From Sphingobacteriales bacterium 16-39-50 (GTDB lineage: Bacteria > Bacteroidota > Bacteroidia > Sphingobacteriales > Sphingobacteriaceae), in NCBI GenBank assembly GCA_002257025.1, contig NCHA01000001.1:868001-932000 (forward strand): a stretch of 64,000 nt of DNA. Direction: 5' to 3'. A program made the position numbers and the translations under genes. Below the pieces are notes generated by a model. It ran no database searches, was not told the DNA's origin, and was given only the letters and a program-made list of their open reading frames with translations. Below are positions 56,201-64,000 of the stretch, one piece after another. Positions within the stretch are counted from its first letter, which is position 1. Each line of letters opens with the position of its first letter.

Positions 56201-56560
56201 ATGACCATTAAACCGATAAAAACAGAAAAAGATTATAATGACGCCCTTGACCGCCTTGAATCAATCTTTGATTCAAAGAAAGGCTCAGCCCAGGGTGATG
56301 AATTGGAAATTCTGAGTATCCTGATTGAAAAATACGAGGATGAACACTTTCCTATCGGGTTCCCGGACCCAATTGAAGCCATAAAGTTTCGGATGGAGCA
56401 AATGGGATATACTCAATCAGATCTTGCGAAAGTAGTTGGTTTGAAAAGCCGGGCAAGCGAAATACTAAACAGAAAAAGGAAGCTGACACTGGAAATGATC
56501 AGGCTTCTGCATGATAAACTTAAAATTCCAACAGAAGTATTAGTGCAAGCGTACAATTAG
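56201..56560 (+). CDS. higA: HigA antitoxin, HTH type
   Basis: 119 aa. The helix-turn-helix MGYTQSDLAKVVGLKSRASE (about 67-86) is flanked by the N-terminal helical part (PIKTEKDYNDALDRLESIF) typical of this HigA group. It neutralises HigB and represses the operon, probably via the palindrome at 55856-55870. An attC-like hairpin lies right after it. Confidence 0.92.
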   Translation: MTIKPIKTEKDYNDALDRLESIFDSKKGSAQGDELEILSILIEKYEDEHFPIGFPDPIEAIKFRMEQMGYTQSDLAKVVGLKSRASEILNRKRKLTLEMIRLLHDKLKIPTEVLVQAYN

Positions 56561-56575
56561 AATAGGCCCGGCCAA

Positions 56576-56698
56576 TAACGGGGCTTGCTTCAATGCGGGC
56601 GCTAGTGCTTATTGTATGTTCAATGATATTAACTAAATTACTGGATGGCGAAACGGAAGAGCTGTTTATCCCGCAGTGCAGCAAGCCTCCGAACGTTA
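56576..56698. repeat. attC-like imperfect inverted repeat after higBA
   Basis: The left arm (56576-56599: TAACGGGGCTTGC ... ATGCGGG) and the right arm (56670-56698: CCCGCAGTGC ... CGAACGTTA) match over about 20 bp with a few bulges and enclose 70 nt. TAACG and CGTTA borders and total length (123 bp) resemble integron attC sites, which commonly follow toxin-antitoxin cassettes. The consensus GTTRRRY is not fully met. It is GC-richer than the flanks. No integrase is in the window. Confidence 0.4.
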
Positions 56699-57205
56699 GC
56701 AGTAAGGCGTAACGAACTCGCGGCAAAACAATTTAACATCCTAAAATAATGATATTTATCGTATCATAATCAAACCTAAACGCATCGATTAGCATCATTT
56801 CACGTTTGAGGTTTCAGTCGCTTTAACCCCTCAATTTGTCGTATTTACACCTCGCTGAAGGCTAAAAAACAATCCATCTTTGTATTATTAATCATTTTCA
56901 AACAAAGATTTGAGACAGTTAGTACGGCTAACATTGGCTTGGTGTAATTGGTCTGCCAGTACAAGCAGAAACTTTCTGATTTTATTAACTTTATAGATGG
57001 CAAAGGGGAATGGTTTAAATCGTCCACCTACCCGAGGTGTCAAAACGATACAGGCTATATTAAACGACTGTTAAGTATCACGGAAAATAAAAACCCGATC
57101 CCTATGGCCATCCATCGACCGCCAACCGCGTATCGCCAATAGCTTTAGCGGTGGCACAAAGCTTGGCGATGACGCTTCGGGATAATATAAGTAACTATTA
57201 AAATT
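56699..57205. other. Non-coding stretch after higBA
   Basis: No credible gene. It contains GTTAG / CTAAC (about 56918-56932), and a strong hairpin ATCGCCAA / TTGGCGAT with an inner GCTTT/AAAGC stem (57132-57170). The composition around 57100-57180 is more GC-rich than the flanks, which suggests an inserted or decayed element. A 64-codon open frame at 56948-57142 resembles nothing I recognise. Confidence 0.5.
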
Positions 57206-57691
57206 ATGAAAAAGCTACAATTCAAAGTAAGTATCAATGCACCTGTAAGCAGGGTATTTGATTTAATGCTGGGCATCAACAGTAAATCAACTTATGAGCA
57301 ATGGACGTCCTTGTTTAACCCGACATCGACCTATGATGGAAGCTGGGATAAGGGGAAAAAAATCCTTTTTATTGGAGTAGATGAGAATGGAGAAAAGGGA
57401 GGTATGGTTGCCAGGATAGTTGAAAACATTCCGAACCGATTTGTTTCTATTCAACATTATGGTCTTTTAAAAGCTGATAAGGAAATTACAGAAGGAACAG
57501 AAGTGGAAAAATGGGCAAACGGATTTGAAAACTATACCTTCGAAGAAAACAATACCCGCCCGGATGATCCGGTCGGACAGGGATCTACAAGCCTTACTGT
57601 TGACTTAGACACTAATGCAGATTTTTTAGATTATATGAACGAAAATTACCCAAAAGCACTTGCTAAGTTGAAAGAAATTTGTGAAAAATAA
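57206..57691 (+). CDS. SRPBCC (START/AHSA1-like) domain protein
   Basis: 161 aa. Begins with the typical strand KLQFKVSINAPVSRVFDLML, then a single hot-dog-like ligand-binding fold (SWDKGKKILFIG, ARIVENIPNRFVSIQHYG). These proteins bind hydrophobic ligands; the ligand is unknown. It stands alone, 65 nt before the beta-lactamase gene. Confidence 0.82.
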   Translation: MKKLQFKVSINAPVSRVFDLMLGINSKSTYEQWTSLFNPTSTYDGSWDKGKKILFIGVDENGEKGGMVARIVENIPNRFVSIQHYGLLKADKEITEGTEVEKWANGFENYTFEENNTRPDDPVGQGSTSLTVDLDTNADFLDYMNENYPKALAKLKEICEK

Positions 57692-57756
57692 ACACCTGTA
57701 TAGCTATTTCAGGACGTGACATGCAGCCAATAAACTAACCACTTAATTAAGAATAC

Positions 57757-58551
57757 ATGACAAAACAGCTGTTCCTTTTCATTAAAATCCTGTTCATTAC
57801 CTTAATCCAGATATCTGCGATCCAACAAAGCATTGCTGCCGATATACTCAGAGCGAATGCAGATAGTTTAGCATTGTATCAAACTCAAAATCTGATCATT
57901 CAAAAAATATCCAATCATACTTATACGCATATTTCATTTTTGAAAACAATTGATTTTGGGAATGTTGCCTGTAATGGAATGATTGTGGTAAACCAAAATG
58001 AAGCAATTATTTTCGATACCCCTTCAGACAATAAAGGTGCTGAAGAATTGATAAACTATGTTACAAAGACACTTAAATGTAAAATAAAAGCCATTATCCC
58101 GACCCATTTTCACAATGACTGCGTTGGTGGCCTTGAAAAATTTAATGAATATAAGATCCCGGCTTATGCATCGGCTAAGACTATTGAACTGCTGAACCAG
58201 CACGGACTAAAATTCTCAAAACCTATAAACTCATTTGATAAGGAATTCAGCATTAAGATCGGGCACAAAAAAGTGTATGCAGCATATTTTGGAGAAGGAC
58301 ATACCAGAGACAATATCATAGGATATTTTCCTGAGGACAATGCAATTTTTGGAGGATGTCTGATAAAAGAAAGCGGTGCCTCAAAGGGCTTTCTTGGTGA
58401 TGCAAATATCAATACATGGTCAGAAACAGTACGAAAAATCAAACAAACCTATCCGGAAGCAAAAATTGTAATCCCGGGACATGGAAAATGGGGTGGAACT
58501 GAATTATTTGATTATACAATAAAGCTTTTTGATTTAACTAAAACCCCTTGA
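57757..58551 (+). CDS. bla: Subclass B1 metallo-beta-lactamase, CfiA/CcrA-like
   Basis: 264 aa. Signal peptide ending SIAA/D. Zinc site 1: His-x-His in THFHNDC and His in GEGHTRDN. Zinc site 2: Asp in HNDC, Cys in FGGCLIK and His in IPGHGKWGG. This Cys-containing site 2 defines subclass B1. The HNDC order (Cys after the Asp) matches CcrA rather than BlaB/IND. All ligands are intact, so a carbapenem-hydrolysing enzyme is expected. No mobile element or regulator is adjacent, so it looks like a resident chromosomal gene. Confidence 0.9.
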   Translation: MTKQLFLFIKILFITLIQISAIQQSIAADILRANADSLALYQTQNLIIQKISNHTYTHISFLKTIDFGNVACNGMIVVNQNEAIIFDTPSDNKGAEELINYVTKTLKCKIKAIIPTHFHNDCVGGLEKFNEYKIPAYASAKTIELLNQHGLKFSKPINSFDKEFSIKIGHKKVYAAYFGEGHTRDNIIGYFPEDNAIFGGCLIKESGASKGFLGDANINTWSETVRKIKQTYPEAKIVIPGHGKWGGTELFDYTIKLFDLTKTP

Positions 58552-58658
58552 GGATATTTATGCTATCTATGGCGTTTATTGCCTGGATATAAAATAAAAT
58601 TAAGCGAATAAAAAAATTATAAAGAGTTTTGTCAGGCAAACCGTCTTCGTACATAGTT

Positions 58659-59276
58659 ATGATAAAAAAAATATCCTGGATTTTGTTTGTGACTCTGGCT
58701 ATTATTATCGGGCTTTATCCGGGTATATATTTCCTGATACCCAGAGAATTTGGGTTGTTATCTTCAAAAAAACCTGAATTATTAAACAGCATATTGTGGA
58801 ACATTGGTTTTTATACCCACATAATTTTAGGAGGACTTGCTTTACTTATAGGCTGGATCCAATTCAGCTCAAAAATTAGGGCACGAAATATTCGGTTGCA
58901 TAAACAGGTTGGCAAGCTTTATCTGACAGCAGTATTTCTAAGTTCCATAGCAGGAATTTATATCGGATTTTATGCTACCGGTGGCATTGTAAGCTCCATG
59001 GGCTTTATTTCTTTGGGTATTATCTGGTTCTGCACCACACTGATGGCTTATTTACATATCCGAAACAAACAGATTAAACAACATCAAAAAATGATGATCT
59101 ATAGTTATGCTGCTTGCTTTGCTGCTGTAACATTAAGAATCTGGCTTCCGATATTAATCATGATTTTTGGCGATTTTAATAAAGCTTATGTGATTGTAGC
59201 ATGGTTGTGCTGGGTTCCAAATTTATTGGTTGCGAAACTGATTACAAGGAGATTGTCTGAATTAGGATTTATTTGA
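58659..59276 (+). CDS. DUF2306 membrane protein
   Basis: 205 aa with about six membrane spans. The DUF2306 pattern is seen in GLALLIGWIQFSSKIRA, then LHKQVGKLYL and QHQKMMIYSYAA, with conserved His residues that could bind haem or metal. The start is ATG 58659 (MIKKISWILF); a TTG ten codons earlier is not used. The last seven codons (SELGFI-stop) lie within a 9-nt-period repeat unit and recur almost identically at 59369. Confidence 0.82.
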   Translation: MIKKISWILFVTLAIIIGLYPGIYFLIPREFGLLSSKKPELLNSILWNIGFYTHIILGGLALLIGWIQFSSKIRARNIRLHKQVGKLYLTAVFLSSIAGIYIGFYATGGIVSSMGFISLGIIWFCTTLMAYLHIRNKQIKQHQKMMIYSYAACFAAVTLRIWLPILIMIFGDFNKAYVIVAWLCWVPNLLVAKLITRRLSELGFI

Positions 59277-59667
59277 TTAGTAGGATTAGTAGGATTATTA
59301 TGAAAAAGCAGAATCACCTTAATCACAGAAATCAAAACAATCATAGTTCAGATAATGGGAGGTTAAATTGTCTGAATTAGGATTTACTTGATTAGTAGGA
59401 TTATTATGGGAAAACAGAATCACCTTAATCAGGAAAATCACAAAAATCATAAGAATCATAGTTCAGACAAAGGGTGGATAACGGTGTCTGAACTGTGATT
59501 TTGGTGATTAAGATGATTATGAAATAAATCCTAATAATCATCTTAATCCTACCAATCCTATTCCAGACAATAGACGGTTAAATTGTCAGAATTGTGATTT
59601 ATGTGATTAGAATGATTTTGCAAAAATCCCACTAATCCTACCAATCATACCAATCCTATTCCATACA
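59254..59667. repeat. Four head-to-tail hairpin units with 9-nt period
   Basis: Units at 59254-59354 (101 nt), 59369-59469 (101 nt), 59485-59569 (85 nt) and 59584-59667 (84 nt). Each starts with TGTCTGAA or TGTCAGAA and ends with the complement (TTCAGACA or similar). The arms are 9-nt words, NNTGATTNN on one side and AATCNNNNN on the other. Linkers of 14-15 nt are alike (AT-G-GGTTAAAT type). This fills most of the 485-nt gap to alkB. No gene is present in it. Confidence 0.85.
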
Positions 59668-59761
59668 AATAACTCTAAATCAGACTTATATGATAGATTA
59701 TTTAAATAAATTTCGACCAGGACGGGTTATTTACATCATCATCCAATTCTTAACTTAGCCA

Positions 59762-60370
59762 ATGGATCTATTCAATACCCTTCCGGATAAAAACAAAAAT
59801 TACCTGCCCAAAGACGGAACAGTAAATTATTATGGTAAACTATTTAGTCAAAAAGATGCTGATTATTATCTAAAAACCTTGTTGGATACAATAGAGTGGC
59901 GGAATGATGAAGCTAATATTTATGGAAAAAGGATCATAACTAAACGAAAAGTTGCCTGGTATGGAGACAAGTCCTATGAATACACTTACTCCAATACCAC
60001 AAAATCTGCATTAGCCTGGACCAAAGAACTCCTGGAACTTAAATTGCTCATTGAGCACCAAAGCGGTGAAACCTTTAATTCCTGTCTTTTGAATTTGTAT
60101 CATAATGGTGAAGAAGGAATGGCCTGGCATAGTGATGCTGAAAAAGATTTAAAAAAGAACGGAGCAATAGCTTCCTTAAGTTTCGGTGCAGAACGAAAGT
60201 TTGCCTTCAAACACAAAAAAAGTAAAGAAACTATTAGCTTAGTTTTAGAGCATGGCAGTTTACTTGTAATGATGGACAGTACTCAATCCCATTGGCTGCA
60301 CAGGCTTCCTCCTACCAAATTAATCAGCAGGCCCAGAGTAAACCTTACGTTCAGGACTATTGACAGGTAG
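59762..60370 (+). CDS. AlkB-like 2OG-Fe(II) oxygenase
   Basis: 202 aa, the length of bacterial and human ALKBH2/3-type repair enzymes. Iron ligands: His-x-Asp in MAWHSDAE and His in HWLHRLP. The 2-oxoglutarate-binding Arg pair is in RPRVNLTFR. The substrate is expected to be alkylated DNA (1-methyladenine, 3-methylcytosine), demethylated oxidatively. It is flanked on both sides by 9-nt-period hairpin repeats and has no obvious ada partner. Confidence 0.9.
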   Translation: MDLFNTLPDKNKNYLPKDGTVNYYGKLFSQKDADYYLKTLLDTIEWRNDEANIYGKRIITKRKVAWYGDKSYEYTYSNTTKSALAWTKELLELKLLIEHQSGETFNSCLLNLYHNGEEGMAWHSDAEKDLKKNGAIASLSFGAERKFAFKHKKSKETISLVLEHGSLLVMMDSTQSHWLHRLPPTKLISRPRVNLTFRTIDR

Positions 60371-60420
60371 GAAGAATTAACTACCCTTAGGCTTTTTTTA
60401 AAAGCATATCCAACAGCTGA

Positions 60421-60506
60421 TATCTGAACCTTGATTCATTTGATTAAATGATTTCGATGAAAAAATCACCTTAAACAAAAAAATCAAAACAATCACAGTT
60501 CAGACA
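60421..60506. repeat. Single 9-nt-period hairpin unit
   Basis: An 86-nt unit starting TATCTGAA and ending TTCAGACA, with arms of TTGATTNNN and AATCNNNNN words. It has the same layout as the units at 59254-59667, which lie on the other side of alkB. Confidence 0.75.
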
Positions 60507-60646
60507 TCTAATTTATTCGACAAGACCTTTGGAACATGTCGAACAGCTTAAAATGTTAATAGCGGCTGCTTCGTAAACTCAAAGTCAATTCTCATATCCC
60601 TTACTGAATCCACTATGAAACTCATTTATATTTAGATCTGATTTCA

Positions 60647-61501
60647 ATGGTTTCAAGTACAAAAAAAATAATATCCCGTAAACAACGCCTGCATAAAATG
60701 AAATTACTTCCCATCGAAAATATCCAAATCAACCACCAAAAAATAAGGCAAATTGACTCAACTGTAAAATCAATTTACAGACTGATTATTTATAGTCGCT
60801 ATCATTTAGACGATGATCTCCTGGACATCTATTTAGAAGGAGTAAATAATCTGAAAGACCTGTTAAGCATTAAAAATGCTCAAATGGAGGCCCAAAATGA
60901 AGATGAAGCCATAGAATATTTGAAAAATCTGAGAATATCCCTTGATTTTGTAATCGAAGAAATCATTTCACAAAACACTTTTGAAAAAGAAATTCAATTA
61001 TTCCAATTGCTTCGACTGGTTTCTCCCGAAACGAATGCTATCCACCCCAATCGCTACCGGCAAACATTGGTACAGATAGGTGCACATATTTGTCCCGAAC
61101 CGGCTTTGGTTCCAGCATTGGTTTCTGAGCTCTTTTTCAAAATGCAATCCATAAAAAACCCAATCATAAAAGCCATTTATTTTCATCACGAACTGATTCG
61201 TATTCATCCATTTGCGGATGGAAACGGAAGGGTAACCAGAATTGCAAAAAACTGGATGCTTATGTATGATTTGTATCCACCTATATTTATAAGTGATGCT
61301 CCCCAAAAAAAGGAATATATCAGCACATTAGGAAATAGTTTCAGGGAACTTGAGAAGCATCAATGTCAATGGAATGATTTTACTTCACAATTTTTTGAGC
61401 AGGAACTTGACCGGCTAATAACCAATAGCTCCCTCCTTTATGAAAGTATAAATCTGATTGGGAAAAAAAGAGCAGAATTTTATAAAAATAATGGACAGTA
61501 A
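60647..61501 (+). CDS. Fic family protein
   Basis: 284 aa. The Fic core motif HPFADGNGRVTR (about 187-198) is canonical, with catalytic His and the anion-binding loop intact, so AMP or another nucleotide phosphate transfer is expected. A flap is present upstream (IKAIYFHHELIRI). I do not see a clear (S/T)xxxE(G/N) inhibitory helix. The N-terminal domain (about 20-110) is unassigned. The Met18 start (MKLLPIENIQ) is possible. Target unknown. Confidence 0.88.
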   Translation: MVSSTKKIISRKQRLHKMKLLPIENIQINHQKIRQIDSTVKSIYRLIIYSRYHLDDDLLDIYLEGVNNLKDLLSIKNAQMEAQNEDEAIEYLKNLRISLDFVIEEIISQNTFEKEIQLFQLLRLVSPETNAIHPNRYRQTLVQIGAHICPEPALVPALVSELFFKMQSIKNPIIKAIYFHHELIRIHPFADGNGRVTRIAKNWMLMYDLYPPIFISDAPQKKEYISTLGNSFRELEKHQCQWNDFTSQFFEQELDRLITNSSLLYESINLIGKKRAEFYKNNGQ

Positions 61502-61737
61502 ATCATGGCTAAATTGACAAATATCTAAGCTAGTGTAAAAATTTACCTATCCGACTACAACCAAAATAGAATCCTCATTCTATTGTAATAATAACACCTG
61601 CAAACCAGAACAGCAATTACTCAATCCGGTAATTTCTATATTTACCCGTCCAAAAACCAATTAGAATATTCATTAGACTATATTAAACAAAACAAGGTTT
61701 TTGCTTGTGTATAATGATATTATTAACCTAGTTCGGG

Positions 61738-62016
61738 ATGAAATATTTTAACGACTCAGAGAAAGATAGAATTGTGGAAATGGCCTGGGAAGACCGGACC
61801 ACTTTTGACGCCATAAAAGCACAGTTTGGTATTTCACAGGGTGAAGTTGAAAAACTGATGCGAAAAGAGCTCAAATTTTCCAGTTTTAAGCGCTGGCGGA
61901 AAAGAGTCTCATCGGGAGTAGGCGTTAAACATGAATTTAAAGCAAATCCTGACATGCTCCGGTTTAAATGCTCAAGGCAAAGAACTGTCAGCATGAATAA
62001 AATATCCAAAAGATGA
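61738..62016 (+). CDS. DUF2805 (TIGR03643) family protein
   Basis: 92 aa, predicted helix-turn-helix-like. Family pattern SEKDRIVEMAWEDRTTFDAI, GISQGEVEKLMR and SSFKRWRKRVS. Usually found next to DUF2256 and photolyase/cryptochrome genes. Here it is 116 nt upstream of a DUF2256 gene. Function unknown. Basic and possibly nucleic-acid binding. Confidence 0.85.
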   Translation: MKYFNDSEKDRIVEMAWEDRTTFDAIKAQFGISQGEVEKLMRKELKFSSFKRWRKRVSSGVGVKHEFKANPDMLRFKCSRQRTVSMNKISKR

Positions 62017-62132
62017 TGTTCAGCGTAGGATATGGCTGTCAGGGATCTGCAAACCACCAGAATACGTTCCCTGATTAGAAATCAAATGGTATAAATCAGT
62101 CCCAAAAAAGCGAATAATTTGAAATATTAAGG

Positions 62133-62267
62133 ATGAAAAAAAACGAACTGCCACAAAAAATTTGTCATGTTTGCAAACTACCCTTTGTCTGGCGCAAGAA
62201 ATGGGAAAAGAACTGGGATGAAGTAAAATATTGCAGTGAAAAATGCAGAAGAAATAAAAACCCATAG
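62133..62267 (+). CDS. DUF2256 small zinc-binding protein
   Basis: 44 aa ([18 protein letters not shown] to RRNKNP). Cys-x2-Cys (CHVC) and Cys-x3-Cys (CSEKC) form one zinc site around a Trp-rich, basic middle ([11 protein letters not shown]). The family is typically encoded beside DUF2805 and cryptochrome/photolyase genes. Function unknown. Confidence 0.85.
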   Translation: MKKNELPQKICHVCKLPFVWRKKWEKNWDEVKYCSEKCRRNKNP

Positions 62268-62432
62268 AATAAAAACCCTTAAGCTCATTTTCAAGAATCA
62301 ATTATTTCAATTTAGCGAAGTATTATCAATAGGAGCTTCGATTTAATCATTCAGTAATGTACCTAGACTGATTCTAATGATAAAGCCTAATTTAAGCCAA
62401 TTAAGTAGTGGTTATTTTTATTTCCATTGAAG

Positions 62433-62460
62433 AAATCCTAAAAATCCTATTAATCCTAAT
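62433..62460. repeat. Three AATCCTANN words upstream of the SDR gene
   Basis: Three 9-nt words in tandem in the 258-nt gap before the DUF2867 gene; a fragment of the 9-nt-period family. No other feature was recognised in this gap. Confidence 0.55.
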
Positions 62461-62525
62461 CAGGATACCCCAAATTATAATCCCTAAACCCTACCTTTAA
62501 TTAAATCCCCATTCATAATTAATCC

Positions 62526-63947
62526 ATGAAAATTCTGCTTACTGGTGTAACCGGATATATTGCACAAAGATTATTGCCCGTTTTATTGGAAAATGGCCAT
62601 GAAGTAATCTGTTGTGTGCGGGATAAAAACAGATTTAACAGGAAAAACTATTCGGATTCAAATCTTACTGTAATTGAGTCAGATTTTTTAAATGAGTCAA
62701 GTCTGCAGGAAATTCCAAATGATATTGATGTAGCTTATTACCTCATCCATTCGATGTCAACACAAAGCGGTGACTTTGAAAACATGGAAGAACTTTGTGC
62801 GTCCAATTTTAAAAATCGGATTGAACAAACAAATGCCAGACAAGTGATCTATCTGAGTGGAATCGACAATGCAGAAGAGCTGTCTAAACATTTGTCATCA
62901 CGTAAAAACGTCGAAACTATTCTCTCTGGTTCCAAATTTGCACTCACAACCCTAAAAGCAGGTATTATCGTAGGCTCCGGGAGTGCTTCCTTTGAAATTA
63001 TTCGTGATCTGGTGGAGAAATTACCATTTATGGTTACTCCGCGCTGGTTGAAAACAAGGTGCCAGCCAATCGCTATTCGGAATGTGGTGGAATTTTTAGA
63101 GCGTGTAATTGGCAGATCCGAAACTTATAATAAGAGCTATGATATCGGCGGACCAGATATTTTAAGTTATAAAGAAATGCTATTGCGCTTTGCAAAGGTT
63201 CGGGGATTGAAGCGGCGTATACTGATTGTACCGGTAATGACTCCAAAAATTTCTTCTTACTGGCTATATTTTGTTACGGCTACATCCTATGCTCTCGCAA
63301 AGAATTTAGTAAACAGTATGAAAGTTGAAGTGATTTGTAAACCCAATAACTTGGCTGAAATGCTGGGTATAAAGCTAATTGATTTCGACACATCCATAAA
63401 ACTCGCATTCGACAAAATAGAACAAAACCAGGTGCTTTCAAGCTGGAAGGATGCACAAACAAGCGATATATTCAGGGAAGGTTTTTCCAAATTAATTGAA
63501 GTGCCTGTTAACGGATGCTTTATAGACATACGTACCATTAAGGTTAAAAACAGTGCCGCTTCTCTGGAAAAAATATGGTCTATAGGTGGTAAAAATGGCT
63601 GGTATTACGGAAACTGGCTATGGGAAATCAGGGGAGTTCTTGATCAGATTGCCGGAGGTGTTGGAATGCGCAGAGGAAGAAAAAGTGATACTGAAATAGT
63701 TTCAGGTGATACCCTTGATTTTTGGCGTGTATTATTGGCCGATAAAGATGAAAAGCGACTGCTATTGTATGCCGAAATGAAATTACCCGGTGAGGCCTGG
63801 CTGGAATTTAAAATTGACGAAAATGACATACTCACTCAAACTGCAACTTTCAGACCCCTGGGTGTACTAGGACGGCTCTACTGGTATGCAGTTCTTCCAT
63901 TTCATGGCTTCATTTTTAATGGAATGATCAATAAAATTGCCGGATAA
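62526..63947 (+). CDS. NAD(P)-binding SDR with C-terminal DUF2867 domain
   Basis: 473 aa. N-terminal Rossmann fold GVTGYIAQRLLP and atypical SDR core (YYLIHSMSTQSGDFENME, YLSGIDNAEELSKH). The C-terminal DUF2867 region (about 310-473) has WYYGNWLWEIRGVLDQ and DFWRVLLADKDEKRLLLYAEM. Members cluster with photolyase-like genes in many bacteria, which fits the DUF2805 and DUF2256 genes just upstream. The reaction is unknown. The last 53 nt of the window hold nothing recognisable. Confidence 0.87.
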   Translation: MKILLTGVTGYIAQRLLPVLLENGHEVICCVRDKNRFNRKNYSDSNLTVIESDFLNESSLQEIPNDIDVAYYLIHSMSTQSGDFENMEELCASNFKNRIEQTNARQVIYLSGIDNAEELSKHLSSRKNVETILSGSKFALTTLKAGIIVGSGSASFEIIRDLVEKLPFMVTPRWLKTRCQPIAIRNVVEFLERVIGRSETYNKSYDIGGPDILSYKEMLLRFAKVRGLKRRILIVPVMTPKISSYWLYFVTATSYALAKNLVNSMKVEVICKPNNLAEMLGIKLIDFDTSIKLAFDKIEQNQVLSSWKDAQTSDIFREGFSKLIEVPVNGCFIDIRTIKVKNSAASLEKIWSIGGKNGWYYGNWLWEIRGVLDQIAGGVGMRRGRKSDTEIVSGDTLDFWRVLLADKDEKRLLLYAEMKLPGEAWLEFKIDENDILTQTATFRPLGVLGRLYWYAVLPFHGFIFNGMINKIAG

Positions 63948-64000
63948 AGTTCCATCACAAATAGCTCATACCTGAGGCGCAAAATTGCTTCCAAAAAGTT

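Noticed and set aside
56948..57142. Small open frame of 64 codons between higBA and the SRPBCC gene
   Set aside because: No recognisable family, no promoter, and the frame runs into the hairpin at 57132; kept only as part of a non-coding description.
59254..59667. CRISPR array
   Set aside because: The units are hairpins with degenerate 9-nt words, not identical repeats with unique spacers; the linkers are similar to one another and no cas gene is present.

Overview
The window reads as chromosome of a Bacteroidota bacterium, most likely Sphingobacteriales (Pedobacter-like). The evidence is Bacteroidota-type promoters (-7 box TAnnTTTG), almost no Shine-Dalgarno sites, the gliding genes gldA/gldF/gldG, a single-chain glycyl-tRNA synthetase, a TonB receptor paired with a surface lipoprotein, lipoproteins of the SC(K/S) type and a CfiA-like B1 metallo-beta-lactamase. 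Species was assigned by reading, not by database search.

Layout. 1-12 kb is the transcription/translation core on the minus strand: hpf, tRNA-Thr/Tyr/Gly/Thr, tuf, tRNA-Trp, secE, nusG, rplK, rplA, rplJ, rplL, rpoB, rpoC (cut by the left edge). 12-18 kb holds a Xer recombinase, rpsU, a hybrid histidine kinase, an acyl-CoA dehydrogenase and apt with a helix-hairpin-helix protein. 18-26 kb holds an OlsF-type aminolipid acyltransferase, a transglutaminase-like protein, a TonB receptor/lipoprotein pair and a DUF6428 gene behind an ArsR-type operator. 26-33 kb is pheT, a coiled-coil gene, zapA, a probable 6S RNA, rny, then radC and rpsT. 33-41 kb has a zinc phospholipase-like protein, two DedA paralogues, dnaN and gldGFA. 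41-51 kb has glyS, an L,D-transpeptidase, a three-gene lipid-linked sugar operon and a YncE/phosphatase fusion. 51-64 kb is more accessory: an aromatic amino acid hydroxylase operon, a tail-less SSB, HigBA with an attC-like hairpin, the B1 beta-lactamase, AlkB, Fic and a DUF2805/DUF2256/DUF2867 cluster.

The most unusual structure is not a gene. Nearly every larger intergenic gap carries arrays of degenerate short words with a strict period: 7 nt for one group (words such as AGTTGTA, GAAGTCN, GGGAATN, AAGCTAA, CAACTGT) and 9 nt for another (NNTGATTNN / AATCCTANN). Many are arranged as inverted arms that can fold into long hairpins, and at least eight begin at, or overlap, the stop codon of the upstream gene. 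In two cases (ssb and the DUF2306 gene) the repeat supplies the last codons of the protein. At 59254-59667 four 9-nt-period hairpins sit head to tail with conserved 14-15 nt linkers.

Other regulatory signals: three translation-related promoters (tRNA/tuf, rpsU, rpsT) share an extended TAnnTTTGCAGTCC element; gldA, glyS, a GT39 gene and an epimerase have -7 boxes so close to the start codon that they are probably leaderless; and HigBA and DUF6428 have clean palindromic operators.
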